DNA from: Girardinichthys multiradiatus
Taxonomy: Eukaryota; Chordata; Actinopteri; Cyprinodontiformes; Goodeidae
Assembly: GCF_021462225.1 (NCBI RefSeq)
Contig: NC_061800.1
Location: 18,336,749-18,400,748, forward strand
Direction: 5' to 3'
Length of the DNA: 64,000 nt
Shown here: positions 50,001 through 53,440 of the stretch, in pieces
How positions within the stretch are numbered: position 1 is the stretch's first letter
Layout of the letters: the number at the start of each line of letters is the position of its first letter
Position numbers and translations under genes: made by a program
The notes under the pieces: model-generated
Database searches by the model: none
What the model was told of the DNA's origin: nothing
Seen by the model: only the letters and a program-made list of their open reading frames with translations

Positions 50001-52698
50001 TTTAAAATTAGCCTCATGAGGGAATGGGCACGGTGTTTGAGGAATGGTAGCTGGCTCGCGCTGCAGCCCACATGTTTTCAATAAAGAGGCCTTGAGTTCA
50101 AACAGGAGCAATGCTTTAACACAGGGGTTAAAGCCTCCAACTTTACAGAGTTACAAAGTATAGAGCAAGTCTGTATGTTATACCAGCCTGGCACGTATAT
50201 GTGAAAATGATTTGCAGCAGAGTGAGACTGAGCAGCCTGAATTCAGGGAGAGATTGGATGACAAGAAGCGGAGAAACAGCTACTCAAGACAAAATCCAAG
50301 ACACTCATCTACGTGCACCAGGCACCACCAGCAACAAAAATGTTTTGTAGAGATTCATTTTTACAAGGATTTGTAGCTAAGACATTAACAGATCTCATAG
50401 AAATCAAAGAAACTTATCTTTGTTTCCTTTACCTGAAACAGCATAGTGCGGTTCTTGTCGGAATCAGACGGCTGAACGTTGTTTGGCGCGCTGGCGTGCC
50501 TGCGGCGCGTGGGACCCATGATGACGCCTTCCCCTGGCTTCCTCTGCAGGTTTCCGGCCAGGCTGCTGCAGCGCGTGCGGAACTCCTGAGGTTCCTCAAA
50601 TCCAGAGTCCTCCAGGATGCACTCGGGGAAGGTTCCCCGTGGGCTGCTCTGAATGGCACTGCTGGATGGACATTTACCTGGAGCAGAAAAAGAAACTTCA
50701 GTTGCCTTTATACTTAGATCAAGTTGGTCATTTTTTTTAGCTTTTGGCCATTACTCTTATGGTTTTTGTGGTAAATAGTGGCTTGATTTGCAACTAATCA
50801 GACATGTTTCAGTGTCTAATCCAGTTTAAAATGTTACTTTTCTGTTAAGACTATTGTTAGAGCATGGGAACAGCTGGCCTTGATTTGACTATGCAGAGGC
50901 TTATGGATATAATACATGAGATAAGTGCTGTGAACTGCTTGTTTATTGTACGAAAGAAGCTCACGCTGTATAAATACTGCATTTTCAAATTTAATATTTT
51001 CTCAAAATCAACCTCATTAAGTGCTTCTTTAAAAATGAAAATACTGTTGTTTTTTCTTTTTTGTTTCTTTTTTGTTTTTGGCAAGGAGCTTTGGAATATA
51101 CACTATAATACCAATTATATTCCCTCATTTTCCTTCACATACTAATGAACTTCAGTGACATACAGTACGTCTATCGTCTATAAAAGCTTGTCTATGCAGG
51201 GTCGCTGGGGGGAGGGCTGGTGCCTATTTCTAGCGTTCATTAGGCGAGAGGCAGCGTAAACCTCCTGGACAGATTCGCCAGTACATCATAAGGCACAGAC
51301 ACACAGAGACAAACAATCATGCACGCTCACACACATGCCTAAGAGCAATCTAGAGAGACCACGTAACCTAACAGTTTTTGGACTGTGGGAGAAAGCTAGA
51401 TTCCACTAGGAGAACCCATGCATGCAAAGGGAGTACATGCAAACTCCATGCAGAAGGATCCCAGGCCTGGATTCGAACCCAGGACCTTCTTGATGAATAG
51501 CAACAGTCCCACCAACTGCCTCACCATGCAGTCCATTTCAGTGACATCCTAATCTTAATCCTTAGGCCACCCTTTGGACCTATTACTGCCTCAACTCTTC
51601 TGGGAAAATTTCCCACAAGGTTTAGGATTATGTTTATGGGAATTTTCATGGCACATTCATTTGTGAGGTCAGACACCGATGTTGGACGAGACAGCTTGGC
51701 TCACTGCTCTAATTTATCTCAAAGGTGCTCTGTCAGTATGAGACTAGGACTTTGTGCGTGTCAGTCAAGTTATTCCCTCATCCACGTCTTTATGAACTTT
51801 GCTTTGTGCACTGGTGCAGAGTAATGTGAGAACTGATAGCCACCATCCCCGCACTGTTCCCAAGGACCAAGCCCTACTCTTTACACTTGACACAATACAG
51901 TGAGGCAAGTGCAATTCTCCTGGTACCTGCAAAACCTCTGCATTCTAGTGTCCAGGAGCAGTGTGCTTTAAACCTCTGCCTCCAACACTTTGCATTGTAC
52001 TCTGTACGAAAGGTTTGGATGCAGCTGCTCAGTCATGGAAACCTATTCCATAGACCTCTGTAAACACTGTTTTTGAGCTAATCTCAAGGCCAAATGAAGT
52101 TTGGAGGTCTGGAGGATTGTTATCAGTGGTCGTCATCTTACCAGCAGTTGTAGAACCCCAGTTAAAAAATTTTTTTTATTATCTTTTAAACACGATATGC
52201 ATACCAGAGGCCCTCAGCAATGAACTCAGTCAGTTCGCCCGTGGCGTTTCTCTTCACCTGTGGTCATGTCTTCTAGTCCTGGAGCTTCTGGTTCCTCTGT
52301 AGTCCTACTAAGAGCAGTGGAGAGTGGGTCTCCTTCTCCATCAATGAGTAAATCCACGGGGACAGTTTCCGTAGACCCTTGCTGACCGTTGAGAAGCCGT
52401 AGGCGCTTACGTTCAACCTCATGCTGCCGAAATCGTTCGACGCAATCATCAATGAGGGTTGATGAAGCTTTCTTGTGGCCCACTGTAACCTAGATTTAAA
52501 AGAAAAATACATAACATTTACCTGAAGAACGTGAAATATAAAAATGTACAAGTTTTTTTAGGGAAATACCTTGCCACAGTAAAGCACTTCAAACTTCTGA
52601 GAGTTGTAGAAGGCCTCGTCAGCTTCTTGTTTGGGCTTGGCTTCTTCCTTTAGAGCCAATTTGGAAACCTGGCGAATGCTGCTGATTACCTCAGGGAC
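13852..52698 (-). CDS. tbc1d4: TBC1 domain family member 4 (AS160), 22 coding exons, 5' partial
   Basis: Rab GTPase-activating protein that holds GLUT4-type vesicles inside the cell until Akt phosphorylation inhibits it. The join (minus strand, 5' to 3') is 52698-52570, 52489-52258, 50677-50433, 48201-48112, 47699-47595, 47514-47382, 47274-47183, 47023-46913, 41224-41102, 40519-40460, 36936-36719, 36296-36162, 32496-32339, 31001-30789, 22137-21976, 21882-21724, 19348-19248, 19147-19004, 17551-17392, 17268-17099, 14870-14694, 14082-13852. All introns are GT-AG and all phases agree; total 3348 nt = 1115 codons plus TGA. Window residues: end of PTB1 1-43, PTB2 about 160-340, Akt-site linker 340-570, calmodulin-binding segment about 585-603, TBC domain about 736-945, coiled coil about 985-1085. 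TBC1D4 rather than its paralogue TBC1D1 is favoured by the C terminus (GPNGKAK...KKP) and by the residues around the YCQG motif. The exon for the N-terminal ~165 residues of the human protein is missing, probably beyond 64 kb. Confidence 0.95.
14083..14693 (-). other. tbc1d4 intron, nothing recognised
   Basis: Intron between the last two coding exons. No repeat recognised. Confidence 0.8.
14694..14870 (-). CDS. tbc1d4: tbc1d4 exon, coiled coil (residues 981-1039)
   Basis: Encodes [26 protein letters not shown], a short Pro/Asp loop and a heptad-rich stretch ending NMDLLEKLQ. 177 nt, phase 0/0. Acceptor ATCACCAG|GTTATG, donor CAA|GTAAGG. Confidence 0.97.
14871..16009 (-). other. tbc1d4 intron with a LINE 3' end in antisense
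   Basis: At 15036-15075 CAAAAACACTTTATTGATCC resembles the antisense 3' end of a fish LINE, also seen at 43660. Just before it, AATTGAATATCC (14994-15005) and GGATATTCAATT (15022-15033) form a perfect 12-bp inverted repeat. The rest is unremarkable. Confidence 0.45.
16010..16465 (+). repeat. Fish retroposon 3' end, long copy
   Basis: Widespread fish repeat recognised by TCCTGTTAAAAGGGAGTTTT (16145), CTCTCCACTGTCGCTACATG (16165) and the 3' end GTAAAGTGCCTTGAGATGAC ... GCGCTATATAAATAAAACTG (16396-16462). Short copies of the 3' end occur at 35498-35583 and, divergent, at 58617-58682. The LINE or SINE family is not assigned. Confidence 0.6.
16590..16895 (+). repeat. Decayed, internally deleted Tc1-like element
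   Basis: Plus-sense remnants: CGGTCAGATGAGACCAAAA (first catalytic Asp block), GGAAGCATCATGCTGTG, then a terminal region ACATTGAAGTTTGTGGTTG. The middle and 3' coding part are missing. Confidence 0.5.
17099..17268 (-). CDS. tbc1d4: tbc1d4 exon, end of the TBC domain (residues 924-980)
   Basis: Encodes (D)[18 protein letters not shown] to MEQTIAK. The acceptor is TTAG|AT at 17269/17268, chosen because it completes the Asp codon (G|AT) of the conserved RxFDxxFxQGTE block. A nearer AG at 17252 would break it. 170 nt; donor AAG|GTACAT. Confidence 0.94.
17392..17551 (-). CDS. tbc1d4: tbc1d4 exon, TBC domain (residues 871-923)
   Basis: Encodes [18 protein letters not shown] and ends PLGFVSRIF; the block [17 protein letters not shown] is diagnostic of the TBC C-lobe. 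160 nt, phase 0 in, 1 out. Acceptor ATCCCAG|ATTCAG, donor TTTG|GTAAAG. Confidence 0.97.
17552..19003 (-). other. tbc1d4 intron, nothing recognised
   Basis: The 175-codon open frame at 17831-18358 (minus) and the T-run at 17668-17690 lie here; neither shows a domain or splice context. No repeat recognised. Confidence 0.6.
19004..19147 (-). CDS. tbc1d4: tbc1d4 exon with the glutamine finger YCQG (residues 823-870)
   Basis: Starts [18 protein letters not shown]; the Gln codon at 19135-19133 is the TBC glutamine finger. Ends [12 protein letters not shown]. 144 nt, phase 0/0; acceptor TCCACAG|GTCGGC, donor CAG|GTCAGT. With the arginine finger intact, GAP activity is expected. Confidence 0.97.
19248..19348 (-). 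CDS. tbc1d4: tbc1d4 exon with the GAP arginine finger (residues 789-822)
   Basis: Starts (G)[10 protein letters not shown]; the first full codon (19346-19344, CGG) is the catalytic arginine finger, human Arg973. Continues to [11 protein letters not shown]. 101 nt, phase 1 in, 0 out. Acceptor CTCAG|GCCGGA, donor GAG|GTACAA. Confidence 0.97.
19397..20309 (+). mobile_element. 5'-truncated LINE retrotransposon (L2/CR1/Jockey-like)
   Basis: The copy starts inside the reverse transcriptase and ends with a tail GCTGATTCTGATTCTGATT (20291-20309). It is sense to the plus strand, antisense to tbc1d4, in the intron between exons 19248 and 21882. A shorter copy of the same 3' end is at 21252-21437. The coding remainder is one open frame, so the insertion is young. 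Confidence 0.8.
19400..20121 (+). pseudogene. LINE reverse transcriptase, C-terminal part
   Basis: Open from upstream of Met at 19429. [11 protein letters not shown] is the catalytic YADD/FADD box of a LINE RT. Following blocks [29 protein letters not shown] and LPSGRRYR are typical of the thumb and C terminus of the L2/CR1/Jockey group. About 240 residues are open and the fingers, most of the palm and the endonuclease are missing, so it cannot act on its own. Confidence 0.85.
20310..21251 (-). other. tbc1d4 intron, nothing recognised
   Basis: No repeat or gene recognised between the two LINE copies. Confidence 0.5.
21252..21437 (+). repeat. Second, short copy of the LINE 3' end
   Basis: Starts at AAATAAAACAACAGCATACA, equal to the sequence after the stop of the LINE at 20127, and ends with the same tail GGCAATAAAGCTGATTCTGA. 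Only the 3' UTR is present. A few substitutions and short indels separate it from the first copy. Confidence 0.85.
21724..21882 (-). CDS. tbc1d4: tbc1d4 exon, start of the TBC domain (residues 736-788)
   Basis: Encodes (G)[15 protein letters not shown] to [19 protein letters not shown] signature block A and the helix that precedes the arginine finger. 159 nt, phase 1/1. Acceptor TTCTGCAG|GAGTTC, donor CTAG|GTGGGT. Confidence 0.97.
   Translation of the reverse strand, partial: EFQKADAGRSGYSFPISIGCSTDSPTASKLQTSPIMTFSSSSLHSSTPFWWT
21976..22137 (-). CDS. tbc1d4: tbc1d4 exon leading into the TBC domain (residues 682-735)
   Basis: Encodes [17 protein letters not shown] to [11 protein letters not shown], the helical lead into the GAP domain. 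162 nt, phase 1/1. Acceptor CTGAAG|CGAGCC after a T/C-rich tract, donor CATG|GTGAGA. The acceptor AAG is less common than CAG/TAG but is the one that joins GAAG to CG in frame. Confidence 0.93.
22138..23712 (-). other. tbc1d4 intron, nothing recognised
   Basis: Intronic sequence between exon 21976-22137 and the DIRS element. No repeat recognised. Confidence 0.5.
23759..23938 (+). repeat. DIRS left inverted terminal repeat
   Basis: Runs GGTATCTCACTATGGGACAC to CCTCTTCCTCGCTCCC and is the reverse complement of 29367-29539 with few differences (180 against 173 nt, mostly small indels). Contains a TATA box TATAAAA at 23877-23883 and a CRE-like GACGTCAC. Confidence 0.93.
23955..24050 (+). repeat. 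DIRS internal complementary region
   Basis: The first half (23955-24012) is the reverse complement of the extreme left end of the element (23713-23770). The second half (24004-24050) is the same as the reverse complement of the extreme right end (29523-29570). This joint complement to both ends is the template for end completion in the DIRS replication model. Confidence 0.88.
24109..25156 (-). pseudogene. DIRS tyrosine recombinase, frameshifted
   Basis: N-terminal SAM-like part with [13 protein letters not shown], then the catalytic domain. HSTRG gives the H-x-x-R pair and HTFTRFY the Tyr nucleophile. The frame breaks at an A8 run (24435-24442) after LRLYVKK and continues one base off to 24109. 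The first catalytic Arg position reads Cys ([13 protein letters not shown], codon 24665-24667). Inserts the cDNA circle by site-specific strand exchange in intact relatives. Confidence 0.88.
25181..27492 (-). pseudogene. DIRS reverse transcriptase and RNase H, frameshifted
   Basis: The upstream frame (26695-27492) carries the RT lead with [15 protein letters not shown] and FYSRYFL. The downstream frame from 26713 has [19 protein letters not shown], the catalytic YIDDW (26413-26399) and an RNase H domain with [19 protein letters not shown] and [16 protein letters not shown]. The two frames are offset by one base around 26737-26750. Catalytic Asp residues of both domains are intact. The lead contains a repeated [11 protein letters not shown] motif. 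Confidence 0.88.
26907..26947. repeat. Perfect 19-bp palindrome inside the DIRS RT frame
   Basis: CAAATTGGAGCCTGTATCC (26907-26925), loop CTT, then its exact reverse complement (26929-26947). It codes [13 protein letters not shown] on the minus strand. Confidence 0.95.
27623..29141 (-). pseudogene. DIRS gag-like protein, frameshifted
   Basis: Frame 1 (28533-29141) has Cys-rich blocks CTCGNL and CALCLG and CGHCARLS, then an acidic stretch. It overlaps frame 2, which reads to 27623 and carries ALGGSALDW, a helical central part and a Pro/Lys/Arg-rich tail PKRQPQPQS to KKKRRAT. A single frame change near 28533-28657 is needed to join them. The arrangement is that of fish DIRS gag proteins; nucleic-acid binding is inferred. 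Confidence 0.75.
29367..29539 (-). repeat. DIRS right inverted terminal repeat
   Basis: Reverse complement of the left repeat. It lies upstream of gag and therefore acts as the promoter end for the coding strand. Confidence 0.93.
29415..29421 (-). promoter_or_regulatory. TATA box of the DIRS coding strand
   Basis: TATAAAA on the minus strand inside the right inverted repeat, about 270 nt upstream of the gag start, next to CRE-like GACGTCAC sequences. A mirror copy in the left repeat (23877-23883) points into the element on the plus strand. Confidence 0.55.
29571..30788 (-). other. tbc1d4 intron, nothing recognised
   Basis: AT-rich intron between the DIRS element and exon 30789-31001. No repeat recognised. 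Confidence 0.5.
30789..31001 (-). CDS. tbc1d4: tbc1d4 exon before the TBC domain (residues 611-681)
   Basis: Encodes [12 protein letters not shown], a variable Pro-rich stretch and [18 protein letters not shown] and EKENQRLE, a conserved helix ahead of the GAP domain. 213 nt, phase 1/1. Acceptor TTTGTAG|ACGACT, donor GAAG|GTGAGT. The next intron is 8.7 kb because of the DIRS element. Confidence 0.96.
31002..32338 (-). other. tbc1d4 intron, nothing recognised
   Basis: Only short open frames without domains. The stretch 31680-31960 resembles decayed transposon ends but not clearly enough to call. Confidence 0.4.
32339..32496 (-). CDS. tbc1d4: tbc1d4 exon with Ser751-type site and calmodulin-binding segment (residues 558-610)
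   Basis: Encodes [15 protein letters not shown], then [25 protein letters not shown] sits where human TBC1D4 has Ser751 (same offset, 183, as the arginine finger). The [12 protein letters not shown] helix is the proposed Ca2+/calmodulin-binding segment of AS160. Phase 2 in, 1 out. The donor ACAG|GTGTGG is the weakest of the gene, but it is the only one that keeps frame with the next exon. Confidence 0.92.
32497..35044 (-). other. tbc1d4 intron, nothing recognised
   Basis: Contains A-runs at 33091-33107 and 33628-33650 and otherwise plain AT-rich sequence. Confidence 0.45.
35045..35765 (+). repeat. Decayed Tc1-like element carrying a retroposon tail
   Basis: Terminal regions at 35050-35150 (TCTTGCAAAAGTATTCATAA, ACCATAAACTTCAACG) and 35615-35760 (CAATATTTTTGCAGGGC). 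Plus-sense remnant TCCACAAATCTAACC at 35458. It is interrupted at 35498-35583 by the retroposon 3' end described next. Confidence 0.5.
35498..35583 (+). repeat. Short copy of retroposon 3' end
   Basis: GAAGTGCCTTGAGATGACAT and GCGCTATATAAATAAAACTG match 16400-16462. Only the tail is present. Confidence 0.7.
35766..36161 (-). other. tbc1d4 intron, nothing recognised
   Basis: Plain intron. Confidence 0.5.
36162..36296 (-). CDS. tbc1d4: tbc1d4 exon, Ser-rich linker (residues 513-557)
   Basis: Encodes [34 protein letters not shown] and [17 protein letters not shown] is a conserved block of TBC1D1/TBC1D4. 135 nt, phase 2/2. Acceptor CGCCCAG|TCACGT, donor AAGAG|GTGAGC. Human TBC1D4 has alternatively spliced exons in this linker; here the segment is shorter. 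Confidence 0.9.
36297..36718 (-). other. tbc1d4 intron, nothing recognised
   Basis: Short intron without recognisable repeats. Confidence 0.6.
36719..36936 (-). CDS. tbc1d4: tbc1d4 exon with the Thr642-equivalent Akt site (residues 441-512)
   Basis: Contains [13 protein letters not shown], an acidic patch, then [11 protein letters not shown]; the Thr codon is 36837-36835 and matches human Thr642, the main 14-3-3 binding site. It is followed by LRRQHS, a second basic Ser motif. Phase 0 in, 2 out; donor ACAAG|GTAAAA. The acceptor is a CAGCAG tandem after a C-run, so the exon may start at 36936 (extra Gln) or 36933. Confidence 0.93.
36937..38006 (-). other. tbc1d4 intron, G-run at its 3' end
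   Basis: The plus strand is almost pure G from 36939 to 36955, which makes the C-tract of the acceptor of exon 36719-36936. The rest is unremarkable. Confidence 0.6.
38007..38350. repeat. Divergent interspersed repeat, copy 1
   Basis: Shares AATATTGCAATATTATTGTTCAA-like start, TGTCCCCAC in the middle and a GCGATTGCAATATTAAACAC-type end with 56398-56765. Known fish MITE-like style; family not assigned. Confidence 0.45.
38351..40459 (-). other. tbc1d4 intron, nothing recognised
   Basis: Contains a near-palindrome GACCCGAC...GTCGGGTT at about 38876-38900 and no supported element. Confidence 0.4.
40460..40519 (-). CDS. tbc1d4: tbc1d4 60-nt exon with Ser588-equivalent site (residues 421-440)
   Basis: Encodes 20 residues, [14 protein letters not shown] followed by ISSFER. 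RGRLGS matches the Akt site Ser588 of human TBC1D4. Phase 0/0; acceptor CACCAG|GGTGCC, donor AGA|GTAAGT. Confidence 0.94.
40520..41101 (-). other. tbc1d4 intron, nothing recognised
   Basis: Plain intron between the two short exons. Confidence 0.6.
41102..41224 (-). CDS. tbc1d4: tbc1d4 exon with Ser570-equivalent site (residues 380-420)
   Basis: Encodes a Ser/Thr/Ala-rich start and then [17 protein letters not shown] and LENIFGK. The second Ser of LTSS (window residue 413) matches human Ser570 with the same offset (157) as the Ser588 site. 123 nt, phase 0/0; acceptor AATGCAG|AATGCA, donor AAG|GTGGGT. Confidence 0.94.
41610..41726 (-). repeat. tRNA-derived SINE-like repeat, 3' fragment (copy B)
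   Basis: In reverse: GATGGACTGGCGATCTGTCC, AGGGTGTACCCCGC and GATAGGCACCAGC, the 3' body of the family at 12484 and 51175. The head is missing. Confidence 0.65.
41727..42494 (-). other. tbc1d4 intron, nothing recognised
   Basis: No repeat recognised before the Tc1-like element. Confidence 0.45.
42901..44292 (+). pseudogene. Tc1-like transposase (DD34E), interrupted
   Basis: Paired-like DNA-binding domain [19 protein letters not shown] and [17 protein letters not shown] at 43126-43128 follows DDKFI, where the frame continues without shift into [10 protein letters not shown], so a single substitution ended it. Catalytic blocks: [11 protein letters not shown] (Asp 1), FQQD at 43639-43650 (Asp 2, directly before the insertion) and [15 protein letters not shown] (Glu, 44096-44098). 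Inactive because of the stop and the insertion, but otherwise well preserved. Confidence 0.9.
43651..43984 (-). repeat. Chimeric insertion: LINE 3' end fused to a Tc1 segment
   Basis: Read on the minus strand, the insert has a Tc1-derived piece (43960-43871), then a LINE C-terminal coding end (frame with [17 protein letters not shown] around 43785-43735), then the LINE 3' end at 43651-43710 (plus strand CAAAAATACTTTATTAATCC). The Tc1 piece is an inverted copy of 44091-44180 in the host element, 3 mismatches in 90. Confidence 0.85.
44459..45431 (-). other. tbc1d4 intron between two Tc1-like elements
   Basis: No gene or repeat recognised. Confidence 0.45.
45432..46703 (-). mobile_element. Full-length Tc1-like DNA transposon (1272 bp)
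   Basis: Perfect 33-bp terminal inverted repeats beginning TACAGGGGTTGGACAATG, flanked by TA. Different family from the element at 42495. Same orientation as tbc1d4, in the same intron. The identical ends argue for recent arrival. Confidence 0.95.
45486..46516 (-). pseudogene. Tc1-like transposase, one frameshift and a lost catalytic Asp
   Basis: Starts [16 protein letters not shown] with a helix-turn-helix ([11 protein letters not shown]) and a GRKRKLS hook, then [12 protein letters not shown] one-base deletion near 45836-45842 (after HVHP) shifts the frame. The rest, QDDNAPIH (Asp 2) and [11 protein letters not shown] (Glu), is in the next frame to 45486. The first catalytic Asp position in FSxES reads Ile (codon 46063-46061). 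Confidence 0.92.
46913..47023 (-). CDS. tbc1d4: tbc1d4 exon (residues 343-379)
   Basis: Encodes [18 protein letters not shown] to HLHIGEAPQ. 111 nt, phase 0/0. Acceptor CTCCAG|AGACTG, donor CAG|GTATTT. The downstream intron is 5.7 kb and holds both Tc1-like elements. Confidence 0.95.
47183..47274 (-). CDS. tbc1d4: tbc1d4 exon (residues 312-342)
   Basis: Encodes (G)[17 protein letters not shown] to EIFERVQ. 92 nt, phase 1 in, 0 out. The acceptor follows a long T-rich tract (TTTTGCAG|GT). The donor is CAA|GTAAGC. Confidence 0.96.
47382..47514 (-). CDS. tbc1d4: tbc1d4 exon, PTB2 C-terminal helix (residues 268-311)
   Basis: Encodes [18 protein letters not shown] and [17 protein letters not shown], the closing helix of PTB2 and the Cys-rich stretch after it. 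133 nt, phase 0 in, 1 out. Acceptor TATCAG|GTTGAT, donor GAGG|GTAAGC. Confidence 0.97.
47595..47699 (-). CDS. tbc1d4: tbc1d4 exon, PTB2 (residues 233-267)
   Basis: Encodes [14 protein letters not shown] to [11 protein letters not shown], central PTB strands. 105 nt, phase 0/0. Acceptor TTCACAG|GGTGTC, donor TTG|GTGAGT. The sequence YVCYVFQCA is the usual hallmark of this PTB domain. Confidence 0.96.
47700..48111 (-). other. tbc1d4 intron, nothing recognised
   Basis: Plain short intron. Confidence 0.7.
48112..48201 (-). CDS. tbc1d4: tbc1d4 exon, PTB2 (residues 203-232)
   Basis: Encodes [16 protein letters not shown] to KDISSCCQ, first strands of the second PTB domain. 90 nt, phase 0/0. Acceptor CACAG|GTTGGA, donor CAG|GTTGGT. 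The acceptor has a purine-rich upstream context but the reading frame and homology are clear. Confidence 0.95.
48360..49800 (-). repeat. Decayed Tc1-like element split by a LINE fragment
   Basis: Left part 48360-48620 (AAGTCTCTTGGGTTATGTAT, CTTTGCACGTCTAAAGG, AGCTCAAGCTCAGTCAGG) and right part 49245-49800 (CCACCTGAGCTGTGGATCTC, TTCCTTGGTCTTCATTATG, terminal TCACATAAAATCCCAACC) belong to the relic family also at 560 and 11560, transposase on the minus strand. The part between is foreign (next entry). No open frame remains. Confidence 0.6.
48700..49020 (-). repeat. LINE-type 3' end in antisense
   Basis: CAAGGATTCAAGGATTTTTA at 48701 followed by an A-rich stretch is the usual antisense 3' end of a fish LINE. 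The GC-rich stretch 49020-49245 behind it, with a stem TCGGCGAAG ... CTTCGCCGA, may be part of the same insertion but is not recognised. Confidence 0.45.
49801..50432 (-). other. tbc1d4 intron, nothing recognised
   Basis: No repeat recognised. Confidence 0.5.
50433..50677 (-). CDS. tbc1d4: tbc1d4 exon with two Akt-type sites and start of PTB2 (residues 121-202)
   Basis: Carries ILEDSGFEE, then RTRCSS (equivalent of human Ser318) and RRRHAS (equivalent of human Ser341), and ends NRTMLFQ at the start of the second PTB domain. Acceptor CTCCAG|GTAAAT, donor CAG|GTAAAG; phase 1 in, 0 out. Both RxRxxS motifs are intact, so regulation by Akt at these sites is likely kept. Confidence 0.95.
50678..51174 (-). 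other. tbc1d4 intron, nothing recognised
   Basis: T-rich stretch around 51040-51080; no element recognised. Confidence 0.5.
51175..51535 (-). repeat. tRNA-derived SINE-like repeat, nearly complete (copy C)
   Basis: On the minus strand: AAGAAGGTCCTGGGTTCGAA with B-box GGTTCGAATCC at about 51475, body CTGCATGGAGTTTGCATGTA, TCCAAAAACTGTTAGG, then CCTGCATAGACAAGC. Same family as 12484-12810. Confidence 0.7.
51541..52150 (-). repeat. Decayed Tc1-like element of another family
   Basis: Fish repeat recognised by TTTGTGAGGTCAGACACCGA (51660), GATGTTGGACGAGACAGC, GTGCACTGGTGCAGAGTAAT (51805), GGATGCAGCTGCTCAGTCAT (52017) and TGAGCTAATCTCAAGGCC (52075). Orientation inferred from known copies; no coding frame left. 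Ends 0.1 kb before exon 52258-52489. Confidence 0.5.
52258..52489 (-). CDS. tbc1d4: tbc1d4 exon, start of the linker after PTB1 (residues 44-120)
   Basis: Begins [16 protein letters not shown], the conserved continuation after YCGK, then a poorly conserved acidic stretch ending EDMTT. Acceptor TCTAG|GTTACA, donor ACAG|GTGAAG. Phase 0 in, 1 out. The second half (about residues 85-120) is variable between species, so its function cannot be read from the sequence. Confidence 0.92.
52570..52698 (-). CDS. tbc1d4: tbc1d4 exon, end of first PTB domain (window residues 1-43)
   Basis: Starts [10 protein letters not shown] and ends KFEVLYCGK, the segment that closes the first PTB domain and leads to the linker. 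The acceptor is CATAG before GTC and the donor is AAG|GTATTT. Entry and exit phase are both 0. It is the most 5' exon I can find; in human TBC1D4 the preceding exon is the first coding exon and is followed by a very long intron. Confidence 0.93.
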
Positions 52699-52829
52699 CT
52701 ATGAGTAAATACAGTAGACGGAGAGCAGATAATGACTGAGGAGACCTTAAACAAATAAAAGGAAAGTACGGAAAAAAAAACAACCAAACAAATGCACATC
52801 TTAGGAAATTCCATTTTAGAACACACAAA

Positions 52830-53440
52830 TCGACCTTTTTCTGTTCTGTCACGTTACAAAACACAAACTTCAATGTGTTTTAATATGATTATACTTAACA
52901 GACCAACACAAAGTAGTGGATAATAGTAAACTGGCGTACAGTAGAGATCCCCAAATCCTTTATAGAAGCTATTGTTGAAAGAAGGCCAAAAGAAATCCCT
53001 TTAAGAGTTTGCCACATAACCGATAGAGGACATAGCAAACATGTAGCCGAAGGTGTTCTGGTGAGACAACACCAAAATTTAACTTTCTGACATCCTGCCA
53101 AACTCTATATGAGGCAAAAAACTAATAATACACACACTTTGATCATATCATCACCATAGTTAAACATGGTAGTGGCAGCATCATGCTGTGGGGAGAGGGA
53201 AGCTGGTTAGACTTGATGGAAAGCTGGATAGAGCTAAATACAGGGAAAGCCTGGAAGAAAACTTGGCAGATGCTGCAAGCGACTTGAGACTGTGGTGGAG
53301 ATTCGTAGAATCCCTGTAAAATATGACTGGAACTGGTGGTTAAAACATGAAAAAAGATAAAATGTAAAGAACAAAGTTGAAGAGATGTGAATGCCTTTCC
53401 AATGCGCTGTAAAAAGGTTTGAAAGTGAAAGTAAACAAAC
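52830..53440 (+). repeat. Decayed Tc1-like element
   Basis: Terminal sequence GTCACGTTACAAAACACAAA at 52848, plus-sense transposase remnants TTCTGGTGAGACAACACC (53057) and GTGGCAGCATCATGCTGTGG (53172), and an end at about 53440. Lies in intron 1 just 5' of exon 52570-52698. Confidence 0.55.

Noticed and set aside
13852..52698. Assignment of the gene to tbc1d1
   Set aside because: The C-terminal tail (GPNGKAK...KKP) and the blocks around [14 protein letters not shown] and [10 protein letters not shown] fit TBC1D4 better than TBC1D1.
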